In this document: positions 19,316-28,990 of the stretch, piece by piece
How positions within the stretch are numbered: position 1 is the stretch's first letter
Layout: each line of letters begins with the position of its first letter
Source: Lacinutrix sp. MedPE-SW
Lineage (GTDB): Bacteria; Bacteroidota; Bacteroidia; Flavobacteriales; Flavobacteriaceae
Length of the DNA: 64,000 nucleotides
Assembly (NCBI RefSeq): GCF_001874145.1
Contig: NZ_MPCX01000003.1
Coordinates: 186,001 to 250,000, forward strand
Reading direction: 5' to 3'
The notes under the pieces: generated by a model
The model's database searches: none
The model's input: only the letters and a program-made list of their open reading frames with translations
Told to the model about the DNA's origin: nothing
Program-made: the position numbers and the translations under genes

Positions 19316-19353
19316 TAAAAAAAGCGCTTAGAGATCTCTAAGCGCTTTTTTTA
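19316..19353. terminator. Bidirectional terminator
   Basis: Perfect inverted repeat AAAGCGCTTAGA-GATC-TCTAAGCGCTTT flanked by an A-run and a T-run, between the convergent receptor gene and the MORN-like gene. Confidence 0.9.
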
Positions 19354-19373
19354 TTTTTTATAATAAGAGATTG

Positions 19374-19727
19374 TTAGTTATTATCTGCAACTCTATCTTT
19401 AGTTTGCCACTCACTAACATTAGCAATAGCATTATTTGTGTAATCAACCTCTGTTAAAGTTTCTTTATTCCAAAAAAACCATTTTCCAACTTTAACTCCG
19501 TTATTATAAGTTCCAGAAGCTACTTTCTTGCCTTGTATATCAAAACTTGTCCAAGTACCTTGTAACTTATTATTCTTGTTAAAGAAACCTTTTTGAGCTA
19601 CTTCTCCATTATCATGGTAAAAAGTTGCTTCGGTTTGATCACCGTTTTTCTCAAATTTAGGTTTAACCTCTTGTGCGTATGTAACTGTAAATGCTAAAAG
19701 CATTAAAATTGTTAAAATATTTTTCAT
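19374..19727 (-). CDS. Small exported protein with MORN-like (YwqK-type) repeats
   Basis: A 117-residue protein with a signal peptide (1-18, VTYAQ) and three short repeats of the MORN-variant type: ATFYHDNGEVAQKGFF, GTWTSFDIQGKKVASGTY and GKWFFWNKE. Proteins of this type are common in Flavobacteriaceae, usually periplasmic or secreted, and their role is not known; the name toxin-antitoxin YwqK-like that such repeats sometimes attract is not supported here. It sits in the probable phosphate-responsive block and has its own promoter motif upstream. Confidence 0.8.
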   Translation of the reverse strand: MKNILTILMLLAFTVTYAQEVKPKFEKNGDQTEATFYHDNGEVAQKGFFNKNNKLQGTWTSFDIQGKKVASGTYNNGVKVGKWFFWNKETLTEVDYTNNAIANVSEWQTKDRVADNN

Positions 19728-19760
19728 CTTGTTTTGGGTATTTACTTAATAATATATTAA

Positions 19761-19768
19761 CAAAGATA
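19761..19768 (-). promoter_or_regulatory. -7 box for the MORN-like gene
   Basis: Minus strand TATCTTTG matches TANNTTTG, about 34 bp before the ATG. Upstream on the same strand, TTTAATG, TTTAATG, GTAAATG and TTAATTG recur every 11 bp (starting at 19820, 19809, 19798 and 19787), a weaker copy of the PHO-box-like pattern. Confidence 0.45.
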
Positions 19769-19948
19769 GCTTTTATTTTACAATTAATACACATTTACGT
19801 AACATTAAATTTACATTAAAGCTTTATTTAGTTGATTATCAGTTGTTTGTGTTTTAAAATTTAACATAATCAATTCTAGTTTTTCATCAAAAACCAATGA
19901 GACTAAAGCATTAGGATGCGTTTTTTTTTATAAAAAATGAAAAGAACA

Positions 19949-19992
19949 TAACATTAAATTAACATCACGTTCAATTAAATATATGAAATTTG
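19949..19992 (+). promoter_or_regulatory. PHO-box-like repeats and -7 box of the PiT gene
   Basis: TAACAT repeats at 19949 and 19960, 11 bp apart, with a degenerate third unit (TCAATT) at 19971, then a near-consensus -7 box GAAATTTG at 19985-19992. The distance from the last good TAAC to the -7 box (25 bp) is identical to that in the array before the lipoprotein gene (15000 to 15025). This matching register argues for the same activator at both promoters. Confidence 0.55.
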
Positions 19993-20016
19993 TTTTTCTT
20001 TAACTAAACACTTTCA

Positions 20017-22314
20017 ATGGAAAACTTATACTTGTTTATGATTATTGCTTTGGCCCTTTTAGCCATTGCAGATTTAGTCGTTGGCGTTAGTAATGACGCT
20101 GTAAACTTCTTAAATTCAGCTATTGGCTCTAAGGCAGTTTCATTTAAAACAATAATGATTGTTGCAAGTGTTGGTGTAGCTGTAGGAGCTATTTTTTCTA
20201 GTGGATTAATGGAAGTTGCTAGAAAAGGTATTTTTAATCCAGATCAATTTGTATTTAGTGAAATCATGGTCATTTTCATGGCCGTAATGATTACAGATAT
20301 CTTACTCTTAGATTTCTTTAACTCGGTTGGCATGCCAACTTCTACAACAGTTTCAATTGTTTTTGAATTATTAGGAGCTGCTGTTGCTGTTGCTTTATTA
20401 AAAGTATGGGAAGCTAACGAAAACACTGCAGACTTAATAAACTATATTAATACATCTAAAGCTACAGAAATTATTATAGGAATACTAATATCTGTCGTCA
20501 TTGCTTTTTCAATAGGAGCTATAATACAATGGATTACCAGAGTGTTATTATCATATAACTTTCAAGAAAAATCGGCTTGGGTTGGTGCGCTTTTTGGAGG
20601 TGTTGCACTGTCGTCTTTAACCTATTTTATATTTATAAAAGGTATAAAAGGAACTCCTTTTGCAGACGACACTTTTAGCTTTACTCAAGGTTTAACGATT
20701 AAAGATTATTTAGAAAGTCACGTTTTAAACATTGTTGCAATTAGCTTAGTTATATGTACAGGTATTTCATTTTTATTAATGACTGTTTTAAAACAAAACA
20801 TATATAAAATAATTATACTAGTTGGTACTTTTGCTCTAGCACTTGCGTTTGCTGGTAACGATTTAGTAAACTTTATAGGTGTACCAATTACTGCTTTAAA
20901 ATCGTATGAAGTTTGGCTAGCTTCTGGTGTACCTGCCAATGAATTTGGCATGTCTTTTTTAGAAGGCAAAGTCTCTACACCATCATACCTTTTATTTATC
21001 GCAGGAATGATAATGGTTGCAACATTATGGTTCTCAAGTAAAGCAAAAGATGTCGTAAAAACATCTATAGATTTATCAAGCCAAAGCAGCACTAAAGAAC
21101 GTTTTAAGCCTAACTTTTTATCAAGATCATTTGTTAGATTTGCTGTATTAGCATCTCAAGCGACAGCCTATGTTTTACCAGAAAACATCCAGGCAAAAAT
21201 TGAAAAGCAATTTAAACAACCAGAACTTTTACCTTCTGAAAAAGAAGAAGCTCCTGCATTTGACTTAGTTAGAGCAGCTGTTAATTTAATGGTTGCAGCA
21301 GTGCTAATATCTATAGCTACTTCAATGAAATTACCATTATCTACAACCTATGTCACATTTATGGTTGCAATGGGAACCTCTTTAGCAGATCGTGCTTGGG
21401 GAGCAGAAAGTGCTGTATATAGAGTTGCTGGTGTTATAAATGTTATTGGCGGCTGGTTTTTTACTGCATTAGTGGCATTTACTGCCGCAGCAATTATTGC
21501 ATTTTTATTAAGCTGGAATGTAAAAGTAATGACACCAATTTTATTACTATTAGCCATTTTATTATTAGTAAGAAATTATATAGCACATAATAAAAAAGCT
21601 AAAGTTTTAAAAGCCGAAGACACATTAACAAAAGCCGAAAGCAGCTCGGTACAAGGTGTAATACACGAAAGCGCATCAAATATTGCTAATGTTGTAAAAA
21701 GAGGAAATAGAATTTATTCTAACGCTATAAACGGTTTAGCAAAACAAGATTTATCATCTTTAAAAAAGAATAAAAAACAAGTATCCAAACTCTCTAATGA
21801 GGTAGATGATTTAAGAGATAATATTTTCTATTTTATTAAAAACTTAGATGAAGCTAGTGTAAGTGCAAGTAATTTTTACATTAATATTTTAGGTTATTTA
21901 CAAGATATGGCACAATCTTTAGAATACATTTCTAATACCAGCCATAAGCATATTAATAATAACCATAAAAAACTAAAATTTAGCCAAATTAAAGAGCTAA
22001 AAGAAGTTGATGAGTCGTTAGAAAGATTATTTATAGACATTAAACAAGCATTCGATTCTCATTCTTTCGAGCAAATTGGAAATATTTTAAATAGAAAAAT
22101 TGAAGTCTTTAATTTTGTTAAAGATAAAATAGACAAGCAAGTAACCAGAACACGTAGTGAAGAGTCAAGCCCAAAAAACACGACATTATATTTTGGTTTA
22201 CTTTTAGAAACTAAAGATTTATTAAATGCAACAATGAATCTTTTAGAAGAATACCATAAAGCACATGACGCTTCTGTAACACCTGCAAGAATTAATACTA
22301 CAGAAGAAGAATAA
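20017..22314 (+). CDS. pitA: PiT-family inorganic phosphate transporter with PhoU-like C-terminal domain
   Basis: Low-affinity phosphate permease of the inner membrane. The two PiT signature repeats are visible: GVSNDAVNFLNSAIGSKAVS (about 23-42) and FAGNDLVNFIGVPITAL (about 285-302), with about ten hydrophobic segments over residues 1-525. A hydrophilic, helical extension (about 540-765) looks like a PhoU/DUF47-type domain (SSSVQGVIHESASNIANVV, IFYFIKNLDEASVSASNFY). Family knowledge: DUF47/PhoU proteins normally act as separate partners of PiT, so here the regulator appears fused. At 765 residues it is much longer than plain PiT (about 500). Confidence 0.9.
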   Translation: MENLYLFMIIALALLAIADLVVGVSNDAVNFLNSAIGSKAVSFKTIMIVASVGVAVGAIFSSGLMEVARKGIFNPDQFVFSEIMVIFMAVMITDILLLDFFNSVGMPTSTTVSIVFELLGAAVAVALLKVWEANENTADLINYINTSKATEIIIGILISVVIAFSIGAIIQWITRVLLSYNFQEKSAWVGALFGGVALSSLTYFIFIKGIKGTPFADDTFSFTQGLTIKDYLESHVLNIVAISLVICTGISFLLMTVLKQNIYKIIILVGTFALALAFAGNDLVNFIGVPITALKSYEVWLASGVPANEFGMSFLEGKVSTPSYLLFIAGMIMVATLWFSSKAKDVVKTSIDLSSQSSTKERFKPNFLSRSFVRFAVLASQATAYVLPENIQAKIEKQFKQPELLPSEKEEAPAFDLVRAAVNLMVAAVLISIATSMKLPLSTTYVTFMVAMGTSLADRAWGAESAVYRVAGVINVIGGWFFTALVAFTAAAIIAFLLSWNVKVMTPILLLLAILLLVRNYIAHNKKAKVLKAEDTLTKAESSSVQGVIHESASNIANVVKRGNRIYSNAINGLAKQDLSSLKKNKKQVSKLSNEVDDLRDNIFYFIKNLDEASVSASNFYINILGYLQDMAQSLEYISNTSHKHINNNHKKLKFSQIKELKEVDESLERLFIDIKQAFDSHSFEQIGNILNRKIEVFNFVKDKIDKQVTRTRSEESSPKNTTLYFGLLLETKDLLNATMNLLEEYHKAHDASVTPARINTTEEE

Positions 22315-22327
22315 CTATAAAAAACTT

Positions 22328-22362
22328 CAAAAAAAAGCCTCGCATTGTCGAGGCTTTTTTTA
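22328..22362 (+). terminator. Terminator after the PiT gene
   Basis: Stem AAAAGCCTCG / CGAGGCTTTT with a 6-nt loop and T-run, 14 bp after the stop. Confidence 0.85.
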
Positions 22363-22459
22363 TACTAAAAGTTAAAATAAACCTAAAATTAACGTTTTAA
22401 AAGTCTGAATAAAAAATGTACACGTACATAGCTATAGATTATAAACTAAAATTTTAAAT

Positions 22460-23311
22460 ATGAAAAAAATTTCAATCCTATTTGTTTCGGCAATATTGTT
22501 ATCTAGTTGTGTTTCTAAAAAGAAATACGTTATGCTAGAACAAGAAAAAGGTGAAGTTGTAAGTGAACTAACCAAAACTAAAGTAGAAAAAGAAGAACTT
22601 GAAGCAAAATTTCAAGCCATTCAAGAGCGTGTAGATAACTACAACGCTAAAATAAATTCATTATCTCAAGATATTGATGGTCTACAAAAAGAAAGCGATT
22701 CTAAATTCACTGTTTCAACCAACGGAACAATGACTTCTAAGCTTACAGAGCGTCAAATGAGAGAAACATTATCTAAAGTTGACCCAAATAAAGTAAGCCA
22801 AGCTAAAACACTTAAAGACTCTATGAATTTAGCTATAGAGTACAATTTAAACAGAGTTATAGATACTAGCACTTTAAATGAAGATGAAGATATTGCAGTT
22901 AACATTAACGAAACTGTAGTAATGATTTCTATAAGTGATAAAATGTTATTTAATACAGGAAGTTATAGAGTAAGCAATAAAGCTAATGATATTTTACAAA
23001 AATTAGCAGATGTTATAAACTCTGAACCAAGTATTGATGTAATGGTAGAAGGTCACACAGATTCTAGAACAATTAGTACACCAACCTTAAAAGACAACTG
23101 GGATTTAAGTGTATTAAGAGCAACTTCTGTAGTAAGAAAATTACAAAATGAATACAATGTCTCTCCAGAAAAATTAATAGCATCAGGGCGAAGTAGCTAC
23201 CAACCACTTACTGCTAACGATACTAAAGAAGGCCGATCTAAAAATAGACGTACACGTATAATTTTACTCCCTAATATTGATAAGTTTTTTGCACTTATGT
23301 CATCAAACTAA
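22460..23311 (+). CDS. OmpA-family peptidoglycan-associated lipoprotein
   Basis: Outer-membrane lipoprotein anchoring the envelope to peptidoglycan. The lipobox cysteine is at residue 17 (LLSSC); a coiled coil with a heptad pattern covers about 22-75; a linker follows; the OmpA C-terminal domain occupies about 160-270 (LFNTGSYRVS, VMVEGHTDSR, RATSVVRKL, GRSSYQP, NRRTRIIL), including the Asp and Arg used for diaminopimelate binding. 283 residues. It resembles flavobacterial OmpA-like lipoproteins of Pal/YiaD type. Flanked by terminators on both sides, so it is monocistronic. Confidence 0.92.
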   Translation: MKKISILFVSAILLSSCVSKKKYVMLEQEKGEVVSELTKTKVEKEELEAKFQAIQERVDNYNAKINSLSQDIDGLQKESDSKFTVSTNGTMTSKLTERQMRETLSKVDPNKVSQAKTLKDSMNLAIEYNLNRVIDTSTLNEDEDIAVNINETVVMISISDKMLFNTGSYRVSNKANDILQKLADVINSEPSIDVMVEGHTDSRTISTPTLKDNWDLSVLRATSVVRKLQNEYNVSPEKLIASGRSSYQPLTANDTKEGRSKNRRTRIILLPNIDKFFALMSSN

Positions 23312-23338
23312 TTAATATTATAGACTATATATATTCCT

Positions 23339-23371
23339 TAAAAGCATCTCGAAAGAGGTGCTTTTTTTATT
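23339..23371 (+). terminator. Terminator after the OmpA-like gene
   Basis: Stem AAAAGCATCTC / GAGGTGCTTTT, GAAA tetraloop, followed by a T-run. Confidence 0.85.
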
Positions 23372-23403
23372 TTTAGTAATTTGTAAAAAATTAAATATAA
23401 TAC

Positions 23404-24123
23404 ATGAAAAATATTTTAAAATTGAGCATAGTACTGTTTACTACAATAAGCTATGCGCAAACCATAAGTGGAGAACAATTACTTAATAACGCTATAAAAT
23501 ATCACGACCCAAATAACAATTGGCAATCATTTAATGGCTCGTTAGATGTCATAATGAAAATGCCTAAGTCTAAGCCACGAATTAGTGAAATAACTATTAA
23601 TTTACCAAAAGAGTACTTTAAAGTAATCGCTAAAAGAGATACTATAATCTCAACATATATTATGGAAAAAGGCAACTGCATCATCTCTAAAAATGATTCA
23701 ATTCGTATTGCAAATTTAAAAGAAAAGCCCAAACGTACACATTGCGAAATGACTGCTCTATATAAAGATTATTACACATATTTATATGGCTTGCCAATGA
23801 AGCTAAAAGATGAAGGCACAAACTTAGCAGAAACAGTTGAGAAAAAAACCTTTAAAGGTAAAACGTATTTGGTTTTAAAAGTTACTTACGATGAAGCTGT
23901 TGGTAGTGACGTTTGGTATTTTTATTTTAACCCAAAAACCTATGCAATGGAAATATATCAGTTTTTTAAAACCGATGAAAATGGCAAGATGAAAAAAGAT
24001 AGTGGCGAATATATTTTACTTACCGAAGAGGTTGAGATTAATGATATAAAATTTCCTAAAAACCGTGCTTGGTATTACAATAAAAATGATGGCTATTTAG
24101 CCACAGATTATTTATCAAACTAA
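23404..24123 (+). CDS. Exported DUF6503-like protein
   Basis: A 239-residue protein with a signal peptide (1-18, ISYAQ). The body shows LLNNAIKYHDPNNNWQSF near the start, a long beta-rich stretch, TYEDEAVG-like KVTYDEAVGSDVWYFYFNP and YQFFKTDENGK, and a C-terminal NRAWYYNKNDGYLATD. This fits the Bacteroidota DUF6503 group, whose fold resembles LolA/outer-membrane lipoprotein-sorting proteins; the assignment is from memory and not certain. Probably periplasmic. It has its own terminator and no obvious operon partner. Confidence 0.7.
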   Translation: MKNILKLSIVLFTTISYAQTISGEQLLNNAIKYHDPNNNWQSFNGSLDVIMKMPKSKPRISEITINLPKEYFKVIAKRDTIISTYIMEKGNCIISKNDSIRIANLKEKPKRTHCEMTALYKDYYTYLYGLPMKLKDEGTNLAETVEKKTFKGKTYLVLKVTYDEAVGSDVWYFYFNPKTYAMEIYQFFKTDENGKMKKDSGEYILLTEEVEINDIKFPKNRAWYYNKNDGYLATDYLSN

Positions 24124-24137
24124 TTACTTTTAGTCTA

Positions 24138-24170
24138 TAAAAAAAGCATCCTTTTCAGGATGCTTTTTTG
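24138..24170. terminator. Terminator between convergent genes
   Basis: Stem AAAAGCATCC / GGATGCTTTT with TTTTCA loop and runs of A and T on either side, between the DUF6503-like gene and nrdA. Confidence 0.8.
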
Positions 24171-24218
24171 GTAATAACACTTATTTATAATCCTAAACCT
24201 TTAGGATTTTTTCTTTTT

Positions 24219-26696
24219 TTAAGAGCCACACATTAAGCAATCGTCACCTTCAGCTTCTTTTGCTTGTGCTATTAGTGCTTTCATTTCTTCTGCACTCATT
24301 GGCGTACCTTCTACAGTTTCAGTCGTTTTCTTTGCAAACTTCTCAGCTGTTTTAGCTGCTGTTTGTTGCTTTTGTGCAACACCATCATTATCTACAGTTA
24401 CATCTTTTGTAATAGGAGCCGCTTTTGTTGCTCTAGAAATAGTTACTTTTTTAGCATCTACTGCACTTTTAGTACGTAAGTAGTACATTCCTGTTTTTAA
24501 ACCGCTTTTCCAAGCGTAAAAATGCATAGATGTTAATTTAGCCATAGTTGCACCTTCCATAAATAAGTTAAGAGACTGTGACTGGTCTATAAAATAACCA
24601 CGTTGGCGTGACATATCTATAATATCTTTCATAGATAATTCCCAAACTGTTTTATAAAGATCTTTAATATCTTGAGGTATGTTTTCTACACCTTGTATAG
24701 AACCATTAGCTCTCATGATTTCGTTTTTTAAATCTTCATTCCAAAGTCCTAAATCTACTAAATCTTCTAATAAATGTTTGTTTACAACAATAAACTCACC
24801 AGATAATACACGACGTGTATAAATGTTAGATGTATAAGGCTCAAAACATTCGTTGTTTCCTAATATTTGAGATGTAGATGCTGTAGGCATTGGCGCTACT
24901 AATAACGAGTTACGCACGCCATGTTTTGCTACTTGTTTACGTAATTTATCCCAATCCCAACGACCGCTTAAAGTATCTTCTTGAATGTTCCATAAATTAT
25001 GCTGGAATTCACCTTTACTCATTGGCGAACCTTCATAAGTTTGGTATGGTCCATCTACTTGCGCTTCTTCCATACTAGCAGTTACTGCTGCATAATAAAG
25101 CGTTTCAAAAATATCTTGATTTAATTGTTTTGCTGCATCACTGGTAAACGGCATACGTAATTTTATAAACGTATCTGCCAAACCTTGTACACCTAAACCA
25201 ACTGGTCTATGACGAAAGTTAGAATTTTCTGCCTCTTTTACTGGGTAATAATTTCTATCTATTACTTTATTTAAATTCTTTGTTACACGTTTTGTTATAC
25301 GGAAAAGTTCTTTGTGGTCAAACTCACCATTTTTAACAAACATTGGTAGTGCTATAGACGCTAAGTTACATACAGCTACTTCATCTTCTGAAGTATACTC
25401 CATTATCTCTGTACATAAATTTGAAGAACGAATAGTTCCTAAATTCTTTTGGTTAGACTTACGGTTTGCTGCATCTTTATACAACATGTAAGGTGTACCA
25501 GTTTCAATTTGAGATTCTAATATTTTTTCCCAAAGCTCACGTGCTTTAATAGACTTTCTTCCTTTTCCTTCTGCTTCATATTTTGTATAAAGCGCTTCAA
25601 ATTCTTCTGAGTGTACATCGCATAATCCAGGACATTCATTTGGGCACATTAGTGTCCATTGTGCATCTTCTTGTACACGTTTCATAAATAAATCTGGCAT
25701 CCACATTGCGTAAAATAAATCGCGTGCACGTAACTCTTCTGCTCCGTGGTTTTTCTTTAAATCTAGAAAGTTAAATATATCTGCATGCCATGGCTCGATG
25801 TACATAGCAAAACTTCCTTTTCTTTTTCCACCACCTTGATCTACATATCTTGCAGTATCGTTAAATACTTTTAACATTGGTACAATACCATTACTGGTAC
25901 CATTTGTTCCTGCTATATAACTTCCTGTTGCGCGAATATTATGTATAGATAAACCAATTCCTCCAGCAGATTGCGAAATTTTTGCTGTTTGCTTTAATGT
26001 ATCGTAAATACCATCTATACTATCGTCTTTCATGGTTAATAAAAAACAAGATGACATTTGCGGTTTTGGTGTACCAGAATTAAAAAGTGTAGGTGTTGCG
26101 TGTGTAAAATACTTTTTAGACATTAACTCGTAAGTCTCTAAAGCAGCGTCTAAATCATTAATATGAATACCTATAGATACTCGCATTAACATGTGTTGTG
26201 GACGCTCTGCTATTTCGCCATTAATTTTTAAAAGATACGAGCGTTCTAAGGTTTTAAACCCAAAATAATCGTACCCAAAATCGCGATTATAGATAATAGC
26301 AGAATCTAACTTCGCCTTATTTTCCATGATAACGTTATATACCTCATCACTTAATAATGGTGCTTTTTTACCTGTACGTGGATTTACATACTGGTATAAA
26401 TCTGTCATTACATCACTAAACGTTTTTTTAGTGTTTTTATGTAAGTTTGATACAGATATTCTTGCTGCTAAACGCGCATAATCTGGGTGTGCAGTAGTCA
26501 TTGTTGCTGCTTGTTCTGCAGCTAAATTATCAAGTTCACTTGTTGTTACACCATCATATAATCCATCAATTACTCGCATTGCCACTTTAATAGGGTCTAC
26601 GAGTTCATTTAATCCGTAACATAATTTACGTACTCTTGCCGTAATCTTATCGAACATTATCGGCTCTTTTCTTCCATCTCTTTTTAATACAAACAT
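24219..26696 (-). CDS. nrdA: Ribonucleoside-diphosphate reductase class Ia, alpha subunit
   Basis: Reduces ribonucleoside diphosphates to deoxyribonucleotides together with NrdB. It has an N-terminal ATP-cone (about 1-90) for dATP inhibition, [11 protein letters not shown] (first redox cysteine), SNLCTEI near 424 (thiyl cysteine with the flanking Asn and Glu), CNLASIALP near 440 (second redox cysteine) and a C-terminal CLMC pair that regenerates the active site through thioredoxin. The last 75 residues before the CxxC form a long Ala/Lys/Thr-rich linker. 825 residues. It is downstream of nrdB with a 217-bp gap. Confidence 0.97.
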   Translation of the reverse strand: MFVLKRDGRKEPIMFDKITARVRKLCYGLNELVDPIKVAMRVIDGLYDGVTTSELDNLAAEQAATMTTAHPDYARLAARISVSNLHKNTKKTFSDVMTDLYQYVNPRTGKKAPLLSDEVYNVIMENKAKLDSAIIYNRDFGYDYFGFKTLERSYLLKINGEIAERPQHMLMRVSIGIHINDLDAALETYELMSKKYFTHATPTLFNSGTPKPQMSSCFLLTMKDDSIDGIYDTLKQTAKISQSAGGIGLSIHNIRATGSYIAGTNGTSNGIVPMLKVFNDTARYVDQGGGKRKGSFAMYIEPWHADIFNFLDLKKNHGAEELRARDLFYAMWMPDLFMKRVQEDAQWTLMCPNECPGLCDVHSEEFEALYTKYEAEGKGRKSIKARELWEKILESQIETGTPYMLYKDAANRKSNQKNLGTIRSSNLCTEIMEYTSEDEVAVCNLASIALPMFVKNGEFDHKELFRITKRVTKNLNKVIDRNYYPVKEAENSNFRHRPVGLGVQGLADTFIKLRMPFTSDAAKQLNQDIFETLYYAAVTASMEEAQVDGPYQTYEGSPMSKGEFQHNLWNIQEDTLSGRWDWDKLRKQVAKHGVRNSLLVAPMPTASTSQILGNNECFEPYTSNIYTRRVLSGEFIVVNKHLLEDLVDLGLWNEDLKNEIMRANGSIQGVENIPQDIKDLYKTVWELSMKDIIDMSRQRGYFIDQSQSLNLFMEGATMAKLTSMHFYAWKSGLKTGMYYLRTKSAVDAKKVTISRATKAAPITKDVTVDNDGVAQKQQTAAKTAEKFAKKTTETVEGTPMSAEEMKALIAQAKEAEGDDCLMCGS

Positions 26697-26845
26697 ACTT
26701 TACACATTTTTTAGGGTTTTCCTGAAATCACCAACTCCAGAAAAGGTTAATTAATTACTTGAACATCAGTAAAAAACTGATTAATAGCTAGTTATATTTT
26801 ATTATCGTTATAATATAGAAATAAAATTGGCAGTCTTAGTTACAC

Positions 26846-26868
26846 CTATAATGCAGAGCGCATTATAG
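26846..26868. repeat. Inverted repeat (hairpin) between nrdB and nrdA
   Basis: Perfect 9-bp stem CTATAATGC / GCATTATAG with a 5-nt loop in the 217-bp gap. Neither strand has the T-run of a terminator just after it, so it is more likely an mRNA stability or processing element, or a protein site, than an intrinsic terminator. It does not match the NrdR box. Confidence 0.5.
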
Positions 26869-26913
26869 ATTACTTAAAAAACAATTCTATATTTTATTTT
26901 TTGTTATTTGATT

Positions 26914-27897
26914 CTAGAAATCGTCTGAACCAAAATCGTATTTATTTTCTTCTTCTTCTTTATTTAAAACACCTGCTTTTTGGTATTCAGATACACGTTT
27001 TTCAAAGAAGTTTGTTTTTCCTTGTAGCGAAATCATATCCATGAAATCGAATGGATTGGCTGTACCATATTCTTTTTCACAGCCTAAGTCTTGAAGTAAA
27101 CCATCTGTTACAAATTCTAAGTATTGTGACATTAGTTTAGAATTCATTCCAATTAAACTTACAGGAAGAGACTCTGTAATAAACTCTCTTTCAATATTTA
27201 AAGCATCTACTAAAATCTCTCTAATTCGTTCTTTTGGCACTTTATTAATTAAGTGATGCTCGTGTAAGTGCACTGCAAAATCACAATGCATACCTTCATC
27301 TCTAGAAATTAACTCGTTAGAAAACGTTAAACCTGGCATTAAACCACGTTTTTTTAACCAAAAAATTGAACAAAAAGAACCAGAAAAGAAAATACCTTCT
27401 ACTGCTGCAAAAGCTATAAGGCGTTCTGCAAAACTTGGAGATTCTATCCATTTTAATGCCCATTCTGCTTTTTTCTTAATTGCAGGAAAGGTTTCAATAG
27501 CATTAAAAAGCATTGCTTTTTCTTTTTCGTCTTTTACGTAAGTATCAATTAAAAGTGAGTACGTTTCACTGTGTATGTTTTCCATCATGATTTGGAAACC
27601 ATAGAAAAATTTTGCTTCACTATATTGTACTTCGTTTACAAAGTTTTCTGCTAAGTTTTCGTTTACAATTCCATCACTTGCAGCAAAAAATGCTAACACG
27701 TGTTTTATAAAATAACGCTCATCGTCTGTTAACTTACTTGACCAATCTGTAAGATCTTGGTGTAAATCAATTTCTTCTGCCGTCCACATACTTGCTTCAG
27801 ATTTTTTGTACCATTCCCACAAATCATGGTGTTGTATTGGGAAGATTACAAATCTATCTTTATTTTCTTGTAAAATTGGTTCGACAGCTTGAGACAT
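26914..27897 (-). CDS. nrdB: Ribonucleoside-diphosphate reductase class Ia, beta subunit
   Basis: Carries the diiron-tyrosyl radical cofactor for NrdA. The metal ligands are recognisable: the Asp in FFAASDGIV, the E..H of ENIHSETY near 105-112 whose final Tyr is the radical tyrosine, the Glu in [10 protein letters not shown], and E..H in RDEGMHCDF. The C-terminal acidic tail ending KYDFGSDDF is the NrdA-binding peptide. 327 residues. Upstream gene of the nrdBA operon; its promoter should lie in the gene-free stretch to its right. Confidence 0.97.
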   Translation of the reverse strand: MSQAVEPILQENKDRFVIFPIQHHDLWEWYKKSEASMWTAEEIDLHQDLTDWSSKLTDDERYFIKHVLAFFAASDGIVNENLAENFVNEVQYSEAKFFYGFQIMMENIHSETYSLLIDTYVKDEKEKAMLFNAIETFPAIKKKAEWALKWIESPSFAERLIAFAAVEGIFFSGSFCSIFWLKKRGLMPGLTFSNELISRDEGMHCDFAVHLHEHHLINKVPKERIREILVDALNIEREFITESLPVSLIGMNSKLMSQYLEFVTDGLLQDLGCEKEYGTANPFDFMDMISLQGKTNFFEKRVSEYQKAGVLNKEEEENKYDFGSDDF

Positions 27898-28278
27898 AAT
27901 ATCTTATTATATTGAAAAATTAAACGAAATTTTGATTATTCTTGGGACTAACAAAGATTGGAATAAATCTATGATTTTAAAAGGAAGATTGGTGTTAATC
28001 TTTTCAAAGTTTTTAACATCGATTGTTGAAATGTGGACTTACAAGCGAAGTTTATTGACTTGATAGCTTTTCAATAAATTAATATTTTTTTAACAGTTTT
28101 AAAAATTAGAAAAACAAGGATTTTAGTGTTTATTTTTAGGTTAAAACAACTAAAACTAAAACAGAAAAAACAACTAATAAAACCAAAGTGTTAATTAAAT
28201 AAAAACCTTTAATACTATTGTAAAAAAAGCCAAAAGAAACACAGTGTTTTGTATAAATATTTAGATTAAAAAAAGTTT
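27898..28278. other. 381-bp stretch without a convincing gene
   Basis: Very AT-rich. It must contain the nrdB promoter (minus strand); AATCTTTG at 27952-27959 is a one-mismatch -7 box. A 30-codon plus-strand frame at about 27972 has no supporting features. A small dyad AAACAC-A-GTGTTT at 28237-28249, followed on the minus strand by T-rich sequence, may be a weak terminator for the DUF3109 gene. No NrdR-type box is seen. Confidence 0.5.
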
Positions 28279-28845
28279 CTATTTCATGGTTTTAGCAACC
28301 TTTTCTAACTCTGTATACCAATTTTCTCCAAATTTTCTAATTAAAGCTTCTTTTACAAATTTATAAACTGGCACTTGTAATTCTTTTCCTAAAGAACAAG
28401 CATCGTCACAGATTTCCCATTTATCGTAATTTACTGCAGAAAATTCTGTGTAATCTTTAACTCTAATTGGATAAAGATGACATGAAACAGGTTTTTTCCA
28501 TGAAATTTCTCCTTGATTATATGCTTCTTCAATTGCACATAAAGCCGTGTTTTTTTCATCAAAAATAACATAAGCGCAATCTGCACCATTTATTAATGGG
28601 GTTTCTAAATCTCCAAAAACAGTTTTAATCGATGTGCCTTGAGCTTCAATTGCCTCGATTCCTTTTTTGCGTAAAAAAGGTTTTACTTTTGGATAAATAT
28701 CGTCTAAAATTTCGGTTTCTTCCTTTGTTAAAGGCGCGCCTGCATCGCCATCTATACAGCAAGCACCCTTGCATGCTGAGAGGTTACAAACAAAATCGTT
28801 TTCTATTATAGCTTCAGAAACTATAGTTTTTCCTAATTGAAACAT
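28279..28845 (-). CDS. DUF3109 family cysteine-rich protein
   Basis: A 188-residue cytoplasmic protein with a conserved cysteine cluster near the N-terminus (CNLSACKGACC) and further Cys residues (DCAYV, ALCAIEEA, VSCHLYP, ICDDACSLG), suggesting a bound zinc or iron-sulfur centre as in the related YkgJ-type CxxCxxCC proteins. Function unknown. I place the start at the internal ATG (28845) because a -7 box (TATATTTG on the minus strand, 28870-28877) overlaps the longer start at 28872, which would put that start upstream of transcription. It is divergent from marC. Confidence 0.88.
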   Translation of the reverse strand: MFQLGKTIVSEAIIENDFVCNLSACKGACCIDGDAGAPLTKEETEILDDIYPKVKPFLRKKGIEAIEAQGTSIKTVFGDLETPLINGADCAYVIFDEKNTALCAIEEAYNQGEISWKKPVSCHLYPIRVKDYTEFSAVNYDKWEICDDACSLGKELQVPVYKFVKEALIRKFGENWYTELEKVAKTMK

Positions 28846-28869
28846 TACAGTGTATTCGCAAATTTTAAG

Positions 28870-28877
28870 CAAATATA
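28870..28877 (-). promoter_or_regulatory. -7 box for the DUF3109 gene
   Basis: Minus strand TATATTTG fits TANNTTTG and decides the start codon of the DUF3109 gene in favour of 28845. Confidence 0.45.
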
Positions 28878-28937
28878 CGGTTTAAACTTTCAAAGTAAAA
28901 CGGATGGTTTTAATTAAAAAATAACCTAAATTTAACC

Positions 28938-28967
28938 TTGAATAAACTATTTATAAAAGTACTTTTG
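28938..28967 (+). promoter_or_regulatory. Consensus Bacteroidota promoter of marC
   Basis: TTG at 28938-28940, exactly 19 bp spacer, then TACTTTTG at 28960-28967: a full match to the TTG-N19-TANNTTTG housekeeping consensus, 23 bp before the marC ATG. Confidence 0.75.
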
Positions 28968-28990
28968 CAAAAAATTTCAATACAAAAAAC

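Noticed and set aside
19374-19727. Toxin-antitoxin function for the MORN-like protein
   Set aside because: The YwqK-type repeat name sometimes brings this label, but there is no toxin partner and the protein has a signal peptide.
27972-28064. 30-codon plus-strand ORF in the nrdB upstream gap
   Set aside because: No signal, motif, promoter or conservation argument; probably chance in AT-rich DNA.
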